Origin: Hyperoodon ampullatus
Lineage: Eukaryota > Chordata > Mammalia > Artiodactyla > Ziphiidae
Length of the DNA: 64,000 bases
Direction: 5' to 3'
Assembly (NCBI GenBank): GCA_949752795.1
Contig: CATKHW010000427.1
Span: 1,798,001-1,862,000, forward strand
The notes under the pieces were generated by a model. That model worked only from the letters and a program-made list of their open reading frames with translations, was not told where the DNA came from and did not search any database. Each line of letters starts with the position of its first letter. Position 1 is the first letter of the stretch. Below are positions 10,426-22,602 of this stretch, one piece after another. The position numbers and the translations under genes are program-made.

Positions 10426-12163
10426 ACTGAGGAAGGTGTAGGGGTTGTCTTTTCCATAGTTGGTTTTTGGAACGGTACCTGTGCTTATATCAAACTCTTG
10501 TTTTATTCATCACCCCACCTCTCCTTCCCCCTTAAGCAGGCATAAGAGTGTTTTCTAAATGTGAGACTCTGTTCTCTTTCCTAACTCAGTTCAAGTGTAG
10601 CCATGTTTACAGGATCTTCATAAGTGATATCTTATGATAAGTTTCTTTTTCTGTGTGACTTTTTTCACTTAGAATCATCGTACCTGAATCCACCCATTTC
10701 GATGCTACTGGTCTTATGACATTGACCTCATGGCTGAGGGATATTCCATCGTACGTAATTACCACAATTTTTTGAACCATTTTTATATTTCCTGGGATAT
10801 TTAAGGTGTACCCAAGTTGAGGTCCTTGTAAGCAGTGCAGCCCTAAATTTTTGGGTGGCTCTGTCTTACTGATTTTCAGTTTTCCCAAGGTATATTCCCT
10901 AGACTGGAAGTGCCCTTGGCTCTGTAGCTCTGTTGTTTACTTGTTTTAGGGAACACAATGCACTCCTCCAGAGAGGCAGTTGGCAATTTACATCCCGCCC
11001 ATCAGCATAACAAGGCTGCCTGTTCTCCAGGGCCTGTCTTGCCTTTCTGGTTTTTACACATTTTGTGGATGTCCCTTTTGACCGGTGGGAAGTGATACTT
11101 CTTTGTAGTGCAGATTTGCATTGCCTGCTTGCTTGCTTAGCCAAAAAGGGTTTATGCGTTTTCTCCTGAATATATTCAGGAGAAAAACATACACCCTTTT
11201 TGGCCAAGTGCATCATTGTCGAAGTTGTGCCCCTCTTCCTGTGCTTTAAATGCGATTCCAACGTACCTCTTGAAATCTGTTTCCTGCTATTCTGCCTCTC
11301 TATCATGTCTGCCTCCTTGCCTTCCCTAAACAGATTTTTGGACGATAGTTGTCCTTTATCACCCTGCCAGTTTGTGAATTGCTGTGCACCTGATCTCCAT
11401 TTTTCAACTCGTTTTTTTGTGAGCTGAGCGCAAGTCCAAAATTTTGGTTCAGGACCTATGCTGGTTCCCGATGGGGGGCTGAGACTTTGGTTAATTCTTC
11501 TTCATGCCGGGAAGTTAGAGTGATCTGTGCCCGTCCAAATACCTAACAGCTACTCTCTCATTGGTTCTCCCTCTTCCCTTTCATCCACTGCCAAATTAGA
11601 AACATGTGCAAACCAGGAGGTTAAAGGGGCTGTTTCTCCAAGTTGGAGGTTGATAGTAAAGCAGATGGAAAGTCAAACCAGAGAACCAGGAGAGGGACTA
11701 TTCGTTGAGTTTTAGAAACCTTTAGTATTCACAGTGTGTCCGTTCTCTAGGTTTCCCGTACATATTATAGATGTAGTAATATTCCCTTCAACCTGGAGAG
11801 TTGGGTCCCAAGGAATGGGTGCCATGCATTATTGCTTTAAAGGGTCTGCATTTGCTCACCCAATCTCACCAATCGTCTCAGTTCCAAGTGTCCCTCCTTA
11901 TGCCACATCCAGCTGTCGTTGTAGAAAGGGTCATTCCAGGTTTCATCAGAGACCCTGATTGAATTGTAAAGAATTTCCCAGTTTTTTTGTTTTGTTTTAG
12001 AAATTCCTTTTTATAGTGGGTTTGAGCTGATTCTCGCTGCCATGTTTATGCCAGTCTAGACACACTTGATTCCCTTACGGAGACATATCAATACATAGGT
12101 TTTAAGATTCTTACTAGTCAGATATTTTCCTCTGCGGGAAATATGGGGTTTTGAGTCCCTTTC
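10426..12163. repeat. Satellite unit 7 (old to young transition, worst palindrome)
   Basis: Length 1,738 bp. The palindrome region 11136-11208 is degraded on both arms and one base short. One G is missing in agttggaggttg near 11640. The left part is old type (aaccaggagg, cagatggaaag), while atcgtctcag and gtccctcctta from about 11873, and agatattttcc at 12120, are young type. The next L1 copy starts at 11982. Confidence 0.96.
11136..11208. repeat. Palindrome of unit 7, most degraded copy
   Basis: The left arm has cttagcc and gggtttatg; the right arm has gagaaaaacatacaccc, one base shorter than usual. Several pairs are lost, though both outer ggcc-side ends and the centre remain recognisable. 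Confidence 0.93.
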
Positions 12164-13908
12164 ACTGAGGACGGTGTAGGTCTTGTCTATTCCATAGTTG
12201 GTTTTTGGAACGGTACCTGTGCTTATATCAAACTCTGGTTTTATGCATCACCCCACCTCTCCTTCCCCCTTAAGCAGGTATAAGAGTGTTTTCTAAATGT
12301 GAGACACTGTTCTCTTTCCTAACTCAGTTCAAGTGTAGCCATGTTTACAGGATCTTCATAAGTGATATCTTATGATAAGTTTCTTTTTCTGTGTGACTTA
12401 TTTCACTTAGAATCATCGTACCTGAATCCACCCATTTTGCTGCTACTGGTCTTATGACATTGATTTCATGGCTGAGGGATATTCCATCGTACGTAAGTAC
12501 CACAATTTTTTGAACCATGTTTATATTTTCTGGGATACTTAAGGTGTATCCAAGTTGAGGTCCTTGTATGCAGTGCAGCCCTAAATTTTGGGGTGGCTCT
12601 GTCTTATTGATTTTCAGTTTTCCCAAGGTATATTCCCTAGACTGGTAGTGCCCTTGGCTCTGTAGCTCTGTTCTTTACTTGTTTTAGGGAACAGAATGCA
12701 CTCCTCCAGAGAGGCAGTTGGCAATTTACATCCCGCCCATCAGCATAACAAGGCTCCCTGTTCTCCAGGGTCTGTCTTGCCTTTCTTTTTCTTACACATT
12801 TTGTGGATGTCCCCTTTGACCGGTGGGAAGTGATACTTCTTTGTAGTGCAGATTTGCATTGCCCGCTTGCGCTTGCTTGCTTGGCCAAAAAGGGCGTATG
12901 CGTTTTCTCCTGAATATATTCAGGAGAAAACGCATACGCCCTTTTTGGCCAAGTGCATCATTGTCGAAGTTGTGCCCCTCTTCCTGTGCTTTAAAGGCGA
13001 TTCCAACGTACCTCTTGAAATCTGTTTCCTGCTATTCTGCCTCGCTTTCAAGTCCACCTCGTTGCCTTCCCTCAACAGATTTTTGGACGATAGTTGTCCT
13101 TTATTACTCGGCCAGTTTGTGAATTGCTGTGCCCCTGAGCTCCATTTTTCAACTCGTTTTTGGTGAGCTGACCGCAAGTCCAAAATTTTGGCTCAGGACC
13201 TATACTGGTTCCCAGTGGGTGGCTGAGAATTTGGTTAATTCTTCTTCCTGCTGGGAAATTACAGTGATATGTGCCCGTCCAAATGCCTAACAGCTACTCT
13301 CTCATTGGTTCTCCCTCTTCCCTTTCATCCTCTGCCAAATTGGCAACCTGTGCGAACCAAGAGGTTAAAGGGGCTGTCTCTCCAAGTTGGGAGGTGGATA
13401 GTAAAGCAGACGGAAAGTCAAACCGGAGCACCAGGAGTGGGATTATTCGTTGAGTTTTAGAAACCTTTCGTATTCACAGTGTGTCCGTTCCCTAGGTTTC
13501 CCGCACATGTTATAGCTGTAGTAATATTCCCTTCAACCTGGAGAGTTCGGACCCATGGAATGGGTGCCATGCATTATTGCTTTAAAGGGTCTGCATTTGC
13601 TCACCCAATCTCACCAATCGTCTCAGTCCCAAGTGTCCCTCCTTATGCCACATCCAGCTGTCGTTGTAGATAGGGTCATTCCAGCTTTCATCAGAGACCC
13701 TGAAGGAATTGTAAAGAATTTCCCAGTTTTTTTGTTTTGTTTTTGAAATTCCTTTTTATAGTGGGTTTGAGCTGATTCTCGCTGCCATGTTTATGCCAGT
13801 CTAGACACACTTGATTCCCTTACGGAGACATATCAATACATAGGTTTTAAGATTCTTACTAGTCAGATATTTTCCTCTGCGGGAAATATGGGGTTTTGAG
13901 TCCCTTTC
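12164..13908. repeat. Satellite unit 8 (first fully young-type copy, +6 bp)
   Basis: Length 1,745 bp, the longest unit. The excess is a 6-bp insertion (gcttgc) in the CTTG tract immediately left of the palindrome, shared only with unit 18. Palindrome 12880-12953 is perfect. The next L1 copy starts at 13727. Confidence 0.97.
12864..12883. repeat. Expanded CTTG tract next to the palindrome
   Basis: The tract reads cgcttgcgcttgcttgcttg, against cgcttgcttgcttg in most units. The extra 6 bp is the reason unit 8 is 1,745 bp long. Unit 18 has the same expansion at 30248-30267. Slippage next to a hairpin is a plausible cause. Confidence 0.85.
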
Positions 13909-15647
13909 GCTGAGGACGGTGTAGGTCTTGTCTATTCCATAGTTGGTTTTTGGAACGGTACCTGTGCTTATATCAAACTCTGGTTTTATGCATCACCCCA
14001 CCTCTCCTTCCCCCTTAAGCAGGCATAAGAGTGTTTTCTAAATGTGAGACACTGTTCTCTTTCCTAACTCAGTTCAAGTGTAGCCATGTTTACAGGATCT
14101 TCATAAGTGATATCTTATGATAAGTTTCTTTTTCTGTGTGACTTATTTCACTTAGAATCATCGTACCTGAATCCACCCATTTTGCTGCTACTGGTCTTAT
14201 GACATTGATTTCATGGCTGAGGGATATTCCATCGTACGTAAGTACCACAATTTTTTGAACCATGTTTATATTTTCTGGGATACTTAAGGTGTATCCAAGT
14301 TGAGATCCTTGTATGCACTGCAGCCCTAAATTTTGGGGTGGCTCTGTCTTATTGATTTTCAGTTTCCCAAGGTATATTCCCTAGACTGGTAGTGCCCTTG
14401 GCTCTGTAGCTCTGTTCTTTACTTGTTGTAGGGAACAGAATGCACTCCTCCAGAGAGGCAGTTGGCAATTTACATCCCGCCCATCAGCATAACAAGGCTC
14501 CCTGTTCTCCAGGGCCTGTCTTGCCTTTCTTGTTCTTACACATTTTGTGGATGTCCCCTTTGACCGGTGGGAAGTGATACTTCTTTGTAGTGCAGATTTG
14601 CATTGCCCGCTTGCTTGCTTGGCCAAAAAGGGCGTATGCGTTTTCTCCTGAATATATTCAGGAGAAAACGCATACGCCCTTTTTGGCCAAGTGCATCATT
14701 GTCGAAGTTGTGGCCCTCTTCCTGTGCTTTAAAGGCGATTCCAACGTACCTCTTGAAATCTGTTTCCTGCTATTCTGCCTCGCTTTCAAGTCCGCCTCAT
14801 TGCCTTCCCTCAACAGATTTTTGGACGATAGTTGTCCTTTATTACTCGGCCAGTTTGTGAATTGCTGTGCCCCTGAGCTCCATTTTTCAACTCGTTTTTG
14901 TTGAGCTGACCGCAAGTCCAAAATTTTGGTTCAGGACCTATAATGGTACCCGGTGGGTGGCTGAGAATTTGGTTAATTCTTCTTCCTGCCGGGAAATTAC
15001 AGTGATATGTGCCCGTCCAAATGCCTAACAGCTACTCTCTCATTGGTTCTCCCTCTTCCCTTTCATCCTCTGCCAAATTGGCAACCTGTGTGAACCAAGA
15101 TGTTAAAGGGGCTGTCTCTCCAAGTTGGGAGGTTGATAGTAAAGCAGACGGAAAGTCAAACCGGAGCAACAGGAGTGGGATTATTCGTTGAGTTTTAGAA
15201 ACCTTTCGTATTCACAGTGTGTCCGTTCCCTAGGTATCCCGCACATGTTATAGCTGTAGTAATATTCCCTTCAACCTGGAGAGTTCGGACCCATGGAATG
15301 GGTGCCATGCATTATTGCTTTAAAGGGTCTGCATTTGCTCACCCAATCTCACCAATCGTCTCAGTCCCAAGTGTCCCTCCTTATGCCACATCCAGCTGTC
15401 GTTGTAGATAGGGTCATTCCAGCTTTCATCAGAGACACTGAAGGAATTGTAAAGAATTTCCCAGTTTTTTTTGTTTTGTTTTTGAAATTCCTTTTTATAG
15501 TGGGTTTGAGCTGATTCTCGCTGCCATGTTTATGCCAGTCTAGACACACTTGATTCCCTTACGGAGACATATCAACACATAGGTTTTAAGATTCTTACTA
15601 GTCAGATATTTTCCTCTGCGGGAAATATGGGGTTTTGAGTCCCTTTC
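13909..15647. repeat. Satellite unit 9 (donor-like relative of the unit 4 tract)
   Basis: Length 1,739 bp. Palindrome 14618-14691 is perfect. It shares tatgcactgcag, the shortened cagtttcccaagg and gcctcattgcc with unit 4. It has the agagacactg plus eight-T variant; the next L1 copy starts at 15465. The unit start reads tttcgctgagg (CENP-B-box-like). Confidence 0.97.
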
Positions 15648-17386
15648 GCTGAGGACGGTGTAGGTGTTGTCTATTCCATAGTTGGTTTTTGGAACGGTAC
15701 CTGTGCTTATATCAAACTCTGGTTTTATGCATCACCCCACCTCTCCTTCCCCCTTAAGCAGGTATAAGAGTGTTTTCTAAATGTGAGACACTGTTCTCTT
15801 TCCTAACTCAGTTCAAGTGTAGCCATGTTTACAGGATCTTCATAAGTGATATCTTATGATAAGTTTCTTTTTCTGTGTGACTTATTTCACTTAGAATCAT
15901 CGTACCTGAATCCACCCATTTTGCTGCTACTGGTCTTATGACATTGATTTCATGGCTGAGGGATATTCCATCGTACGTATGTACCACAAGTTTTTGAACC
16001 ATGTTTATATTTTCTGGGATACTTAAGGTGTATCCAAGTTGAGATCCTTGTATGCAGTGCAGCCCTAAATTTTGGGGTGGCTCTGTCTTATTGATTTTCA
16101 GTTTTCCCAAGGTATATTCCCTAGACTGGTAGTGCCCTTGGCTCTGTAGCTCTGTTCTTTACTTGTTGTAGGGAACAGAAAGCACTCCTCCAGAGAGGCA
16201 GTTGGCAATTTACATCCCGCCCATCAGCATAACAAGGCTCCCTGTTCTCCAGGGCCTGTCTTGCCTTTCTTGTTCTTACACATTTTGTGGATGTCCCCTT
16301 TGACCGGTGGGAAGTGATACTTCTTTGTAGTGCAGATTTGCATTGCCCGCTTGCTTGCTTGGCCAAAAAGGGCGTATGCGTTTTCTCCTCAATATATTCA
16401 GGAGAAAACGCATACGCCCTTTTTGGCCAAGTGCATCATTGTCGAAGTTGTGCCCCTCTTCCTGTGCTTTAAAGGCGATTCCAACGTACCTCTTGAAATC
16501 TGTTTCCTGCTATTCTGCCTCGCTTTCAAGTCCGCCTCGTTGCCTTCCCTCAACAGATTTATGGACGATAGTTGTCCTTTATTACTCGGCCAGTTTGTGA
16601 ATTGCTGTGCCCCTGAGCTCCATTTTTCAACTCGTTTTTGGTGAGCTGACCGCAAGTCCAAAATTCTGGTTCAGGACCTATACTGGTTCCCGGTGGGTGG
16701 CTGAGAATTTGGTTAATTCTTCTTCCTGCCGGGAAATTACAGTGATATGTGCCCGTCCAAATGCCTAACAGCTACTCTCTCATTGGTTCTCCCTCTTCCC
16801 TTTCATCCTCTGCCAAATTGGCAACCTGTGCGAACCAAGAGGTTAAAGGGGCTGTCTCTCCAAGTTGGGAGGTTGATAGTAAAGCAGACGGAAAGTCAAA
16901 CCGGAGCACCAGGAGAGGGACTATTCTTTGAGTTTTAGAAACCTTTCGTATTCACAGTGTGTCCGTTCTCTAGGTTTCCCGCACATGTTAAAGCTGTAGT
17001 AATATTCCCTTCAACCTGGAGAGTTCGGACCCATGGAATGGGTGCCATGCATTATTGCTTTAAAGGGTCTGCATTTGCTCACCCAATCTCACCAATCGTC
17101 TCAGTCCCAAGTGTCCCTCCTTATGCCACATCCAGCTGTCGTTGTAGATAGGGTCATTCCAGCTTTCATCAGAGACCCTGAAGGAATTGTAAAGAATTTC
17201 CCAGTTTTTTTGTTTTGTTTTTGAAATTCCTTTTTATAGTGGGTTTGAGCTGATTCTCGCTGCCATGTTTATGCCAGTCTAGACACACTTGATTCCCTTA
17301 CGGAGACATATCAATACATAGGTTTTATGATTCTTACTAGTCAGATATTTTCCTCTGCGGGAAATATGGGGTTTTGAGTCCCTTTC
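15648..17386. repeat. Satellite unit 10 (palindrome centre variant)
   Basis: Length 1,739 bp. Palindrome 16358-16431 has one mismatch at the edge of the centre (ctcctcaatatattc), shared with units 23 and 24. It has the rare forms cgtatgtaccacaag near 15976 and gatttatgg near 16556. The next L1 copy starts at 17205. Confidence 0.97.
16358..16431. repeat. Palindrome of unit 10, centre variant
   Basis: A single G to C change makes the centre CAATATATTC, opening one base pair near the loop. The identical change is in units 23 (38955-39028) and 24 (40694-40767), marking shared ancestry. Confidence 0.95.
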
Positions 17387-19125
17387 ACTGAGGACGGTGT
17401 AGGTCTTGTCTATTCCATAGTTGGTTTTTGGAACGGTACCTGTGCTTATATCAAACTCTGGTTTTATGCATCACCCCACCTCTCCTTCCCCCTTAAACAG
17501 GTATAAGAGTGTTTTCTAAATGTGAGACACTGTTCTCTTTCCTAACTCAGTTCAAGTGTAGCCATGTTTACAGGATCTTCATAAGTGATATCTTATGATA
17601 AGTTTCTTTTTCTGTGTGACTTATTTCACTTAGAATCATCGTACCTGAATCCACCCATTTTGCTGCTACTGGTCTTATGACATTGATTTCATGGTTGAGG
17701 GATATTCCATCGTACGTAAGTACCACAATTTTTTGAACCATGTTTATATTTTCTGGGATACTTAAGGTGTATCCAAGTTGAGGTCCTTGTATGCAGTGCA
17801 GCCCTAAATTTTGGGGTGGCTCTGTCTTATTGATTTTCAATTTTCCCAAGGTATATTCCCTAGACTGGTAGTGCCCTTGGCTCTGTAGCTCTGTTCTTTA
17901 CTTGTTTTAGGGAACAGAATGCACTCCTCCAGAGAGGCAGTTGGCAATTTACATCCCGCCCATCAGCATAACAAGGCTCCCTGTTCTCCAGGGCCTGTCT
18001 TGCCTTTCTTGTTCTTACACATTTTGTGGATGTCCCTTTTGACCGGTGGGAAGTGATACTTCTTTGTAGTGCAGATTTGCATTGCCCGCTTGCTTGCTTG
18101 GCCAAAAAGGGCGTATGCGTTTTCTCCTGAATATATTCAGGAGAAAACGCATACGCCCTTTTTGGCCAAGTGCATCATTGTCGAAGTTGTGCCCCTCTTC
18201 CTGTGCTTTAAAGGCGATTCCAACGTACCTCTTGAAATCTGTTTCCTGCTATTCTGCCTCGCTTTCAAGTCCGCCTCATTGCCTTCCGTCAACAGATTTT
18301 TGGACGATAGGTGTCCTTTATTATTCGGCCAGTTTGTGAATTGCTGTGTCCCTGAGCTCCATTTTTCAACTCGTTTTTGGAGAGCTGACCGCAAGTCCAA
18401 AATTTTGGCTCAGGACCTATACTGGTTCCCGGTGGGTGGCTGAGAATTTGGTTAATTCTTCTTTCTGCCAGGAAATTACAGTGATATGTGCCCGTCCAAA
18501 TGCCTAACAGCTACTCTCTCATTGGTTCTCCCTCTTCCCTTTCATCCTCTGCCAAATTGGCAACCTGTGCGAACCAAGAGCTTAAAGGGGCTGTCTCTCC
18601 AAGTTGGGAGGTTGATAGTAAAGCAGACGGAAAGTCAAACCGGAGCACCAGGAGAGGGACTATTCGTTGAGTTTTAGAAAACTTTCGTATTCACAGTGTG
18701 TCCGTTCTCTAGGTTTCCCGCATATGTTATAGCTGTAGTAATATTCCCTTCAACCTGGAGAGTTCGGACCCATGGAATGGGTGCCATGCATTATTGCTTT
18801 AAAGGGTGTGCATTTGCTCACCCAATCTCACCAATCGTCTCAGTCCCAAGTGTCCCTCCTTATGCCACATCCAGCTGTCATTGTAGATAGGGTCATTCCA
18901 GCTTTCATCAGAGACCCTGAAGGAATTGTAAAGAATTTCCCAGTTTTTTTGTTTTGTTTTTGAAATTCCTTTTTATAGTGGGTTTGAGCTGATTCTCGCT
19001 GCCATGTTTATGCCAGTCTAGACACACTTGATTCCCTTACGGAGACATATCTATACATAGGTTTTAAGATTCTTACTAGTCAGATATTTTCCTCTGCGGG
19101 AAATATGGGGTTTTGAGTCCCTTTC
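17387..19125. repeat. Satellite unit 11 (subtype A)
   Basis: Length 1,739 bp. Palindrome 18097-18170 is perfect. Subtype A states are linked: ttccgtcaacag, gataggtgtcc, gctgtgtccctgag, ggagagctgacc, ctgccaggaaa's agg form and gggtgtgcattt. The next L1 copy starts at 18944. Confidence 0.97.
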
Positions 19126-20863
19126 ACTGAGGACGGTGTAGGTCTTGTCTATTCCATAGTTGGTTTTTGGAACGGTACCTGTGCTTATATCAAACTCTGG
19201 TTTTATGCATCACCCCACCTCTCCTTCCCCCTTAAGCAGGTATAAGAGTGTTTTCTAAATGTGAGACACTGTTCTCTTTCCTAACTCAGTTCAAGTGTAG
19301 CCATGTTTACAGGATCTTCATAAGTGATATCTTATGATAAGTTTCTTTTTCTGTGTGACTTATTTCACTTAGAATCATCGTACCTGAATCCACCCATTTT
19401 GCTGCTACTGGTCTTATGACATTGATTTCATGGCTGAGGGATATTCCATCGTACGTAAGTACCACAATTTTTTGAACCATGTTTATATTTTCTGGGATAC
19501 TTAAGGTGTATCCAAGTTGAGGTCCTTGTATGCAGTGCAGCCCTAAATTTTGGGGTGGCTCTGTCTTATTGATTTTCAGTTTTCCCAAGGTATATTCCCT
19601 AGACTGGTAGTGCCCTTGGCTCTGTAGCTCTGTTCTTTTCTTGTTGTAGGGAACAGAATGCACTCCTCCAGAGAGGCAGTTGGCAATTTACATCCCGCCC
19701 ATCAGCATAACAAGGCTCCCTGTTCTCCAGGGCCTGTCTTGCCTTTCTTGTTCTTACACATTTTATGGATGTCCCTTTTGACCGGTGGGAAGTGATACTT
19801 CTTTGTAGTGCAGATTTGCATTGCCCGCTTGCTTGCTTGGCCAAAAAGGGCGTATGCGTTTTCTCCTGAATATATTCAGGAGAAAACGCATACGCACTTT
19901 TTGGCCAAGTGCATCATTGTCGAAGTTGTGCCCCTCTTCCTTTGCTTTAAAGTCGATTCCAACGTACCTCTTGAAATCTGTTTCCTGTATCCTGCCTCGC
20001 TTTCAAGTCTGCCTCGTTGCCTTCCCACAACAGATTTTTGGACGATAGTTGTCCTTTATTACTCGGCCAGTTTGTGAATTGCTGTGCCCCTGAGCTCCAT
20101 TTTTCAACTCGTTTTTGGTGAGCTGACCGCAAGTCCAAAATTTTGGTTCAGGACCTATACTGGTTCCCGGTGGGTGGCTGAGAATTTGGTTAATTCTTCT
20201 TCCTGCCGGGAAATTACAGTGATATGTGCCCGTCCAAATGCCTAACAGCTACTCTCTCATTGGTTCTCCCTCTTCCCTTTCATCCTCTGCCAAATTGGCA
20301 ACCTGTGCAAACCAAGAGGTTAAAGGGGCTGTCTCTCCAAGTTGGGAGGTTGATAGTAAAGCAGACGGAAAGTCAAACCGGAGCACCAGGAGAGGGACTA
20401 TGCGTTGAGTTTTAGAAACCTTTCGTATTCACAGTGTGTCCGTTCCCTAGGTTTCCCGCACATGTTATAGCTGTAGTAATATTCCCTTCAACCTGGAGAG
20501 TTCGGACCCATGGAATGGGTGCCATGCATTATTGCTTTAAAGGGTCTGCATTGGCTCACCCAATCTCACCAATCATCTCAGTCCCAAGTGTCCCTCCTTA
20601 TGCCACATCCAGCTGTCGTTGTAGATAGGGTCAATCCAGCTTTCATCAGAGACCCTGAAGGAATTGTAAAGAATTTCCCAGTTTTTTTGTTTTGTTTTTG
20701 AAATTCCTTTTTATAGTGGGTTTGAGCTGATTCTCGCTGCCATGTTTATGCCAGTCTAGACACACTTGATTCCCTTACGGAGACATATCAATACATAGGT
20801 TTTAAGATTCTTACTAGTCAGATACTTTCCTCTGCGGGAAATATGGGGTTTTGAGTACCTTTC
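19126..20863. repeat. Satellite unit 12 (subtype B)
   Basis: Length 1,738 bp. Palindrome 19836-19909 has one right-arm mismatch (cgcactt). Subtype B states: agtcgattcc, tatcctgcctc and aagtctgcctc, following a subtype A unit. One C is missing in cctgtatcctg near 19985. The next L1 copy starts at 20682. Confidence 0.97.
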
Positions 20864-21560
20864 ACTGAGGAAGGTGTAGGTCTTGTCTATTCCATAGTTG
20901 GTTTTTGGAACGGTACCTGTGCTTATATCAAACTCTGGTTTTATGCATCACCCCACCTCTCCTTCCCCCTTAAGCAGGTATAAGAGTGTTTTCTAAATGT
21001 GAGACACTGTTCTCTTTCCTAACTCAGTTCAAGTGTAGCCATGTTTACAGGATCTTCATAAGTGATATCTTATGATAAGTTTCTTTTTCTGTGTGACTTA
21101 TTTCACTTAGAATCATCGTACCTGAATCCACCCATTTTGCTGCTACTGGTCTTATGACATTGATTTCATGGCTGAGGGATATTCCATCGTACGTAAGTAC
21201 CACAATTTTTTGAACCATGTTTATATTTTCTGGGATACTTAAGGTGTATCCAAGTTGAGATCCTTGTATGCAGTGCAGCCCTAAATTTTGGGGTGGCTCT
21301 GTCTTATTGATTTTCAGTTTTCCCAAGGTATATTCCCTAGACTGGTAGTGCCCTTGGCTCTGTAGCTCTGTTCTTTACTTGTTGTAGGGAACAGAATGCA
21401 CTACTCCAGAGAGGCAGTTGGCAATTTACATCCCGCCCATCAGCATAACAAGGCTCCCTGTTCTCCAGGGCCTGTCTTGCCTTTCTTGTTCTTACACATT
21501 TTGTGGATGTCCCTTTTGACCGGTGGGAAGTGATACTTCTTTGTAGTGCAGATTTGCATT
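20682..21560 (-). mobile_element. L1 3' end, typical young-type copy
   Basis: A representative homogenised copy of 879 bp. Relative to the old-type copies it has tctgggatactta for cctgggatattta, tggtagtgcc for tggaagtgcc and caggtataag for caggcataag. These changes lie inside the L1-derived part, so the L1 and non-L1 parts evolved together as one repeat. There is no intact endonuclease or reverse transcriptase region, only the last part of ORF2. Confidence 0.83.
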
Positions 21561-22602
21561 GCCCGCTTGCTTGCTTGGCCAAAAAGGGCGTATGCGTTTT
21601 CTCCTGAATATATTCAGGAGAAAACGCATACGCCCTTTTTGGCCAAGTGCATCATTGTCGAAGTTGTGCCCCTCTTCCTGTGCTTTAAAGGCGATTCCAA
21701 CGTACCTCTTGAAATCTGTTTCCTGCTATTCTGCCTCGCTTTCAAGTCCGCCTCGTTGCCTTCCCTCAACAGATTTTTGGACGATAGTTGTCCTTTATTA
21801 CTCGGCCAGTTTGTGAATTGCTGTGCCCCTGAGCTCCATTTTTCAACTCGTTTTTGGTGAGCTGACCGCAAGTCCAAAATTTTGGTTCAGGACCTATACT
21901 GGTTCCCAGTGGGTGGCTGAGAATTTGGTTAATTCTTCTTCCTGCCGGGAAATTACAGTGATATGTGCCCGTCCAAATGCCTAACAGCTACTCTCTCATT
22001 GGTTCTCCCTCTTCCCTTTCATCCTCTGCCAAGTTGGCAACCTGTGCGAACCAAGAGGTTAAAGGGGCTGTCTCTCCAAGTTGGGAGGTTGATAGTAAAG
22101 CAGACGGAAAGTCAATCCGGAGCACCAGGAGAGGGTTTATTCGTTGAGATTTAGAACACTTTCATATTCACAGTGTGTCCGTTCTCTAGGTTTCCCGCAC
22201 ATATTATAGCTGTAGTAATATTCCCTTCAACCTGGAGAGTTCGGACCCATGGAATGGGTGCCATGCATTATTGCTTTAAAGGGTCTGCATTTGCTCACCC
22301 AATCTCACCAATCGTCTCAGTCCCAAGTGTCCCTCCTTATGCCACATCCAGCTGTCATTGTAGATAGGGTCATTCCAGCTTTCATCAGAGACCCTGAAGG
22401 AATTGTAAAGAATTTCCCAGTTTTTTTGTTTTGTTTTTGAAATTCCTTTTTATAGTGGGTTTGAGCTGATTCTCGCTGCCATGTTTATGCCAGTCTAGAC
22501 ACACTTGATTCCCTTACGGAGACATATCAATACATAGGTTTTAAGATTCTTACTAGTCAGATACTTTCCTCTGCGGGAAATATGGGGTTTTGAGTACCTT
22601 TC
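20864..22602. repeat. Satellite unit 13 (subtype C)
   Basis: Length 1,739 bp. Palindrome 21574-21647 is perfect. Subtype C states: gagggtttattcg and agaacactttcatattc, shared with units 14 and 17. The next L1 copy starts at 22421. Confidence 0.97.
21045..21560 (-). pseudogene. Relic of the L1 ORF2 C-terminus
   Basis: On the minus strand, short peptide phrases resemble the C-terminal end of L1 ORF2 protein: MQICTTKKYH-like and LPLWRS-like segments in the 21337-21582 frame, and VAAKWVDSGTMILSE plus TEKETYHKISL in the 21045-21326 frame. The two frames are separated by a stop (after ALPV) and a frameshift, so no continuous C-terminal domain remains. The upstream reverse transcriptase and endonuclease domains are absent. 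I infer a non-functional relic fixed in the satellite; the same relic is present in every unit. Confidence 0.7.
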
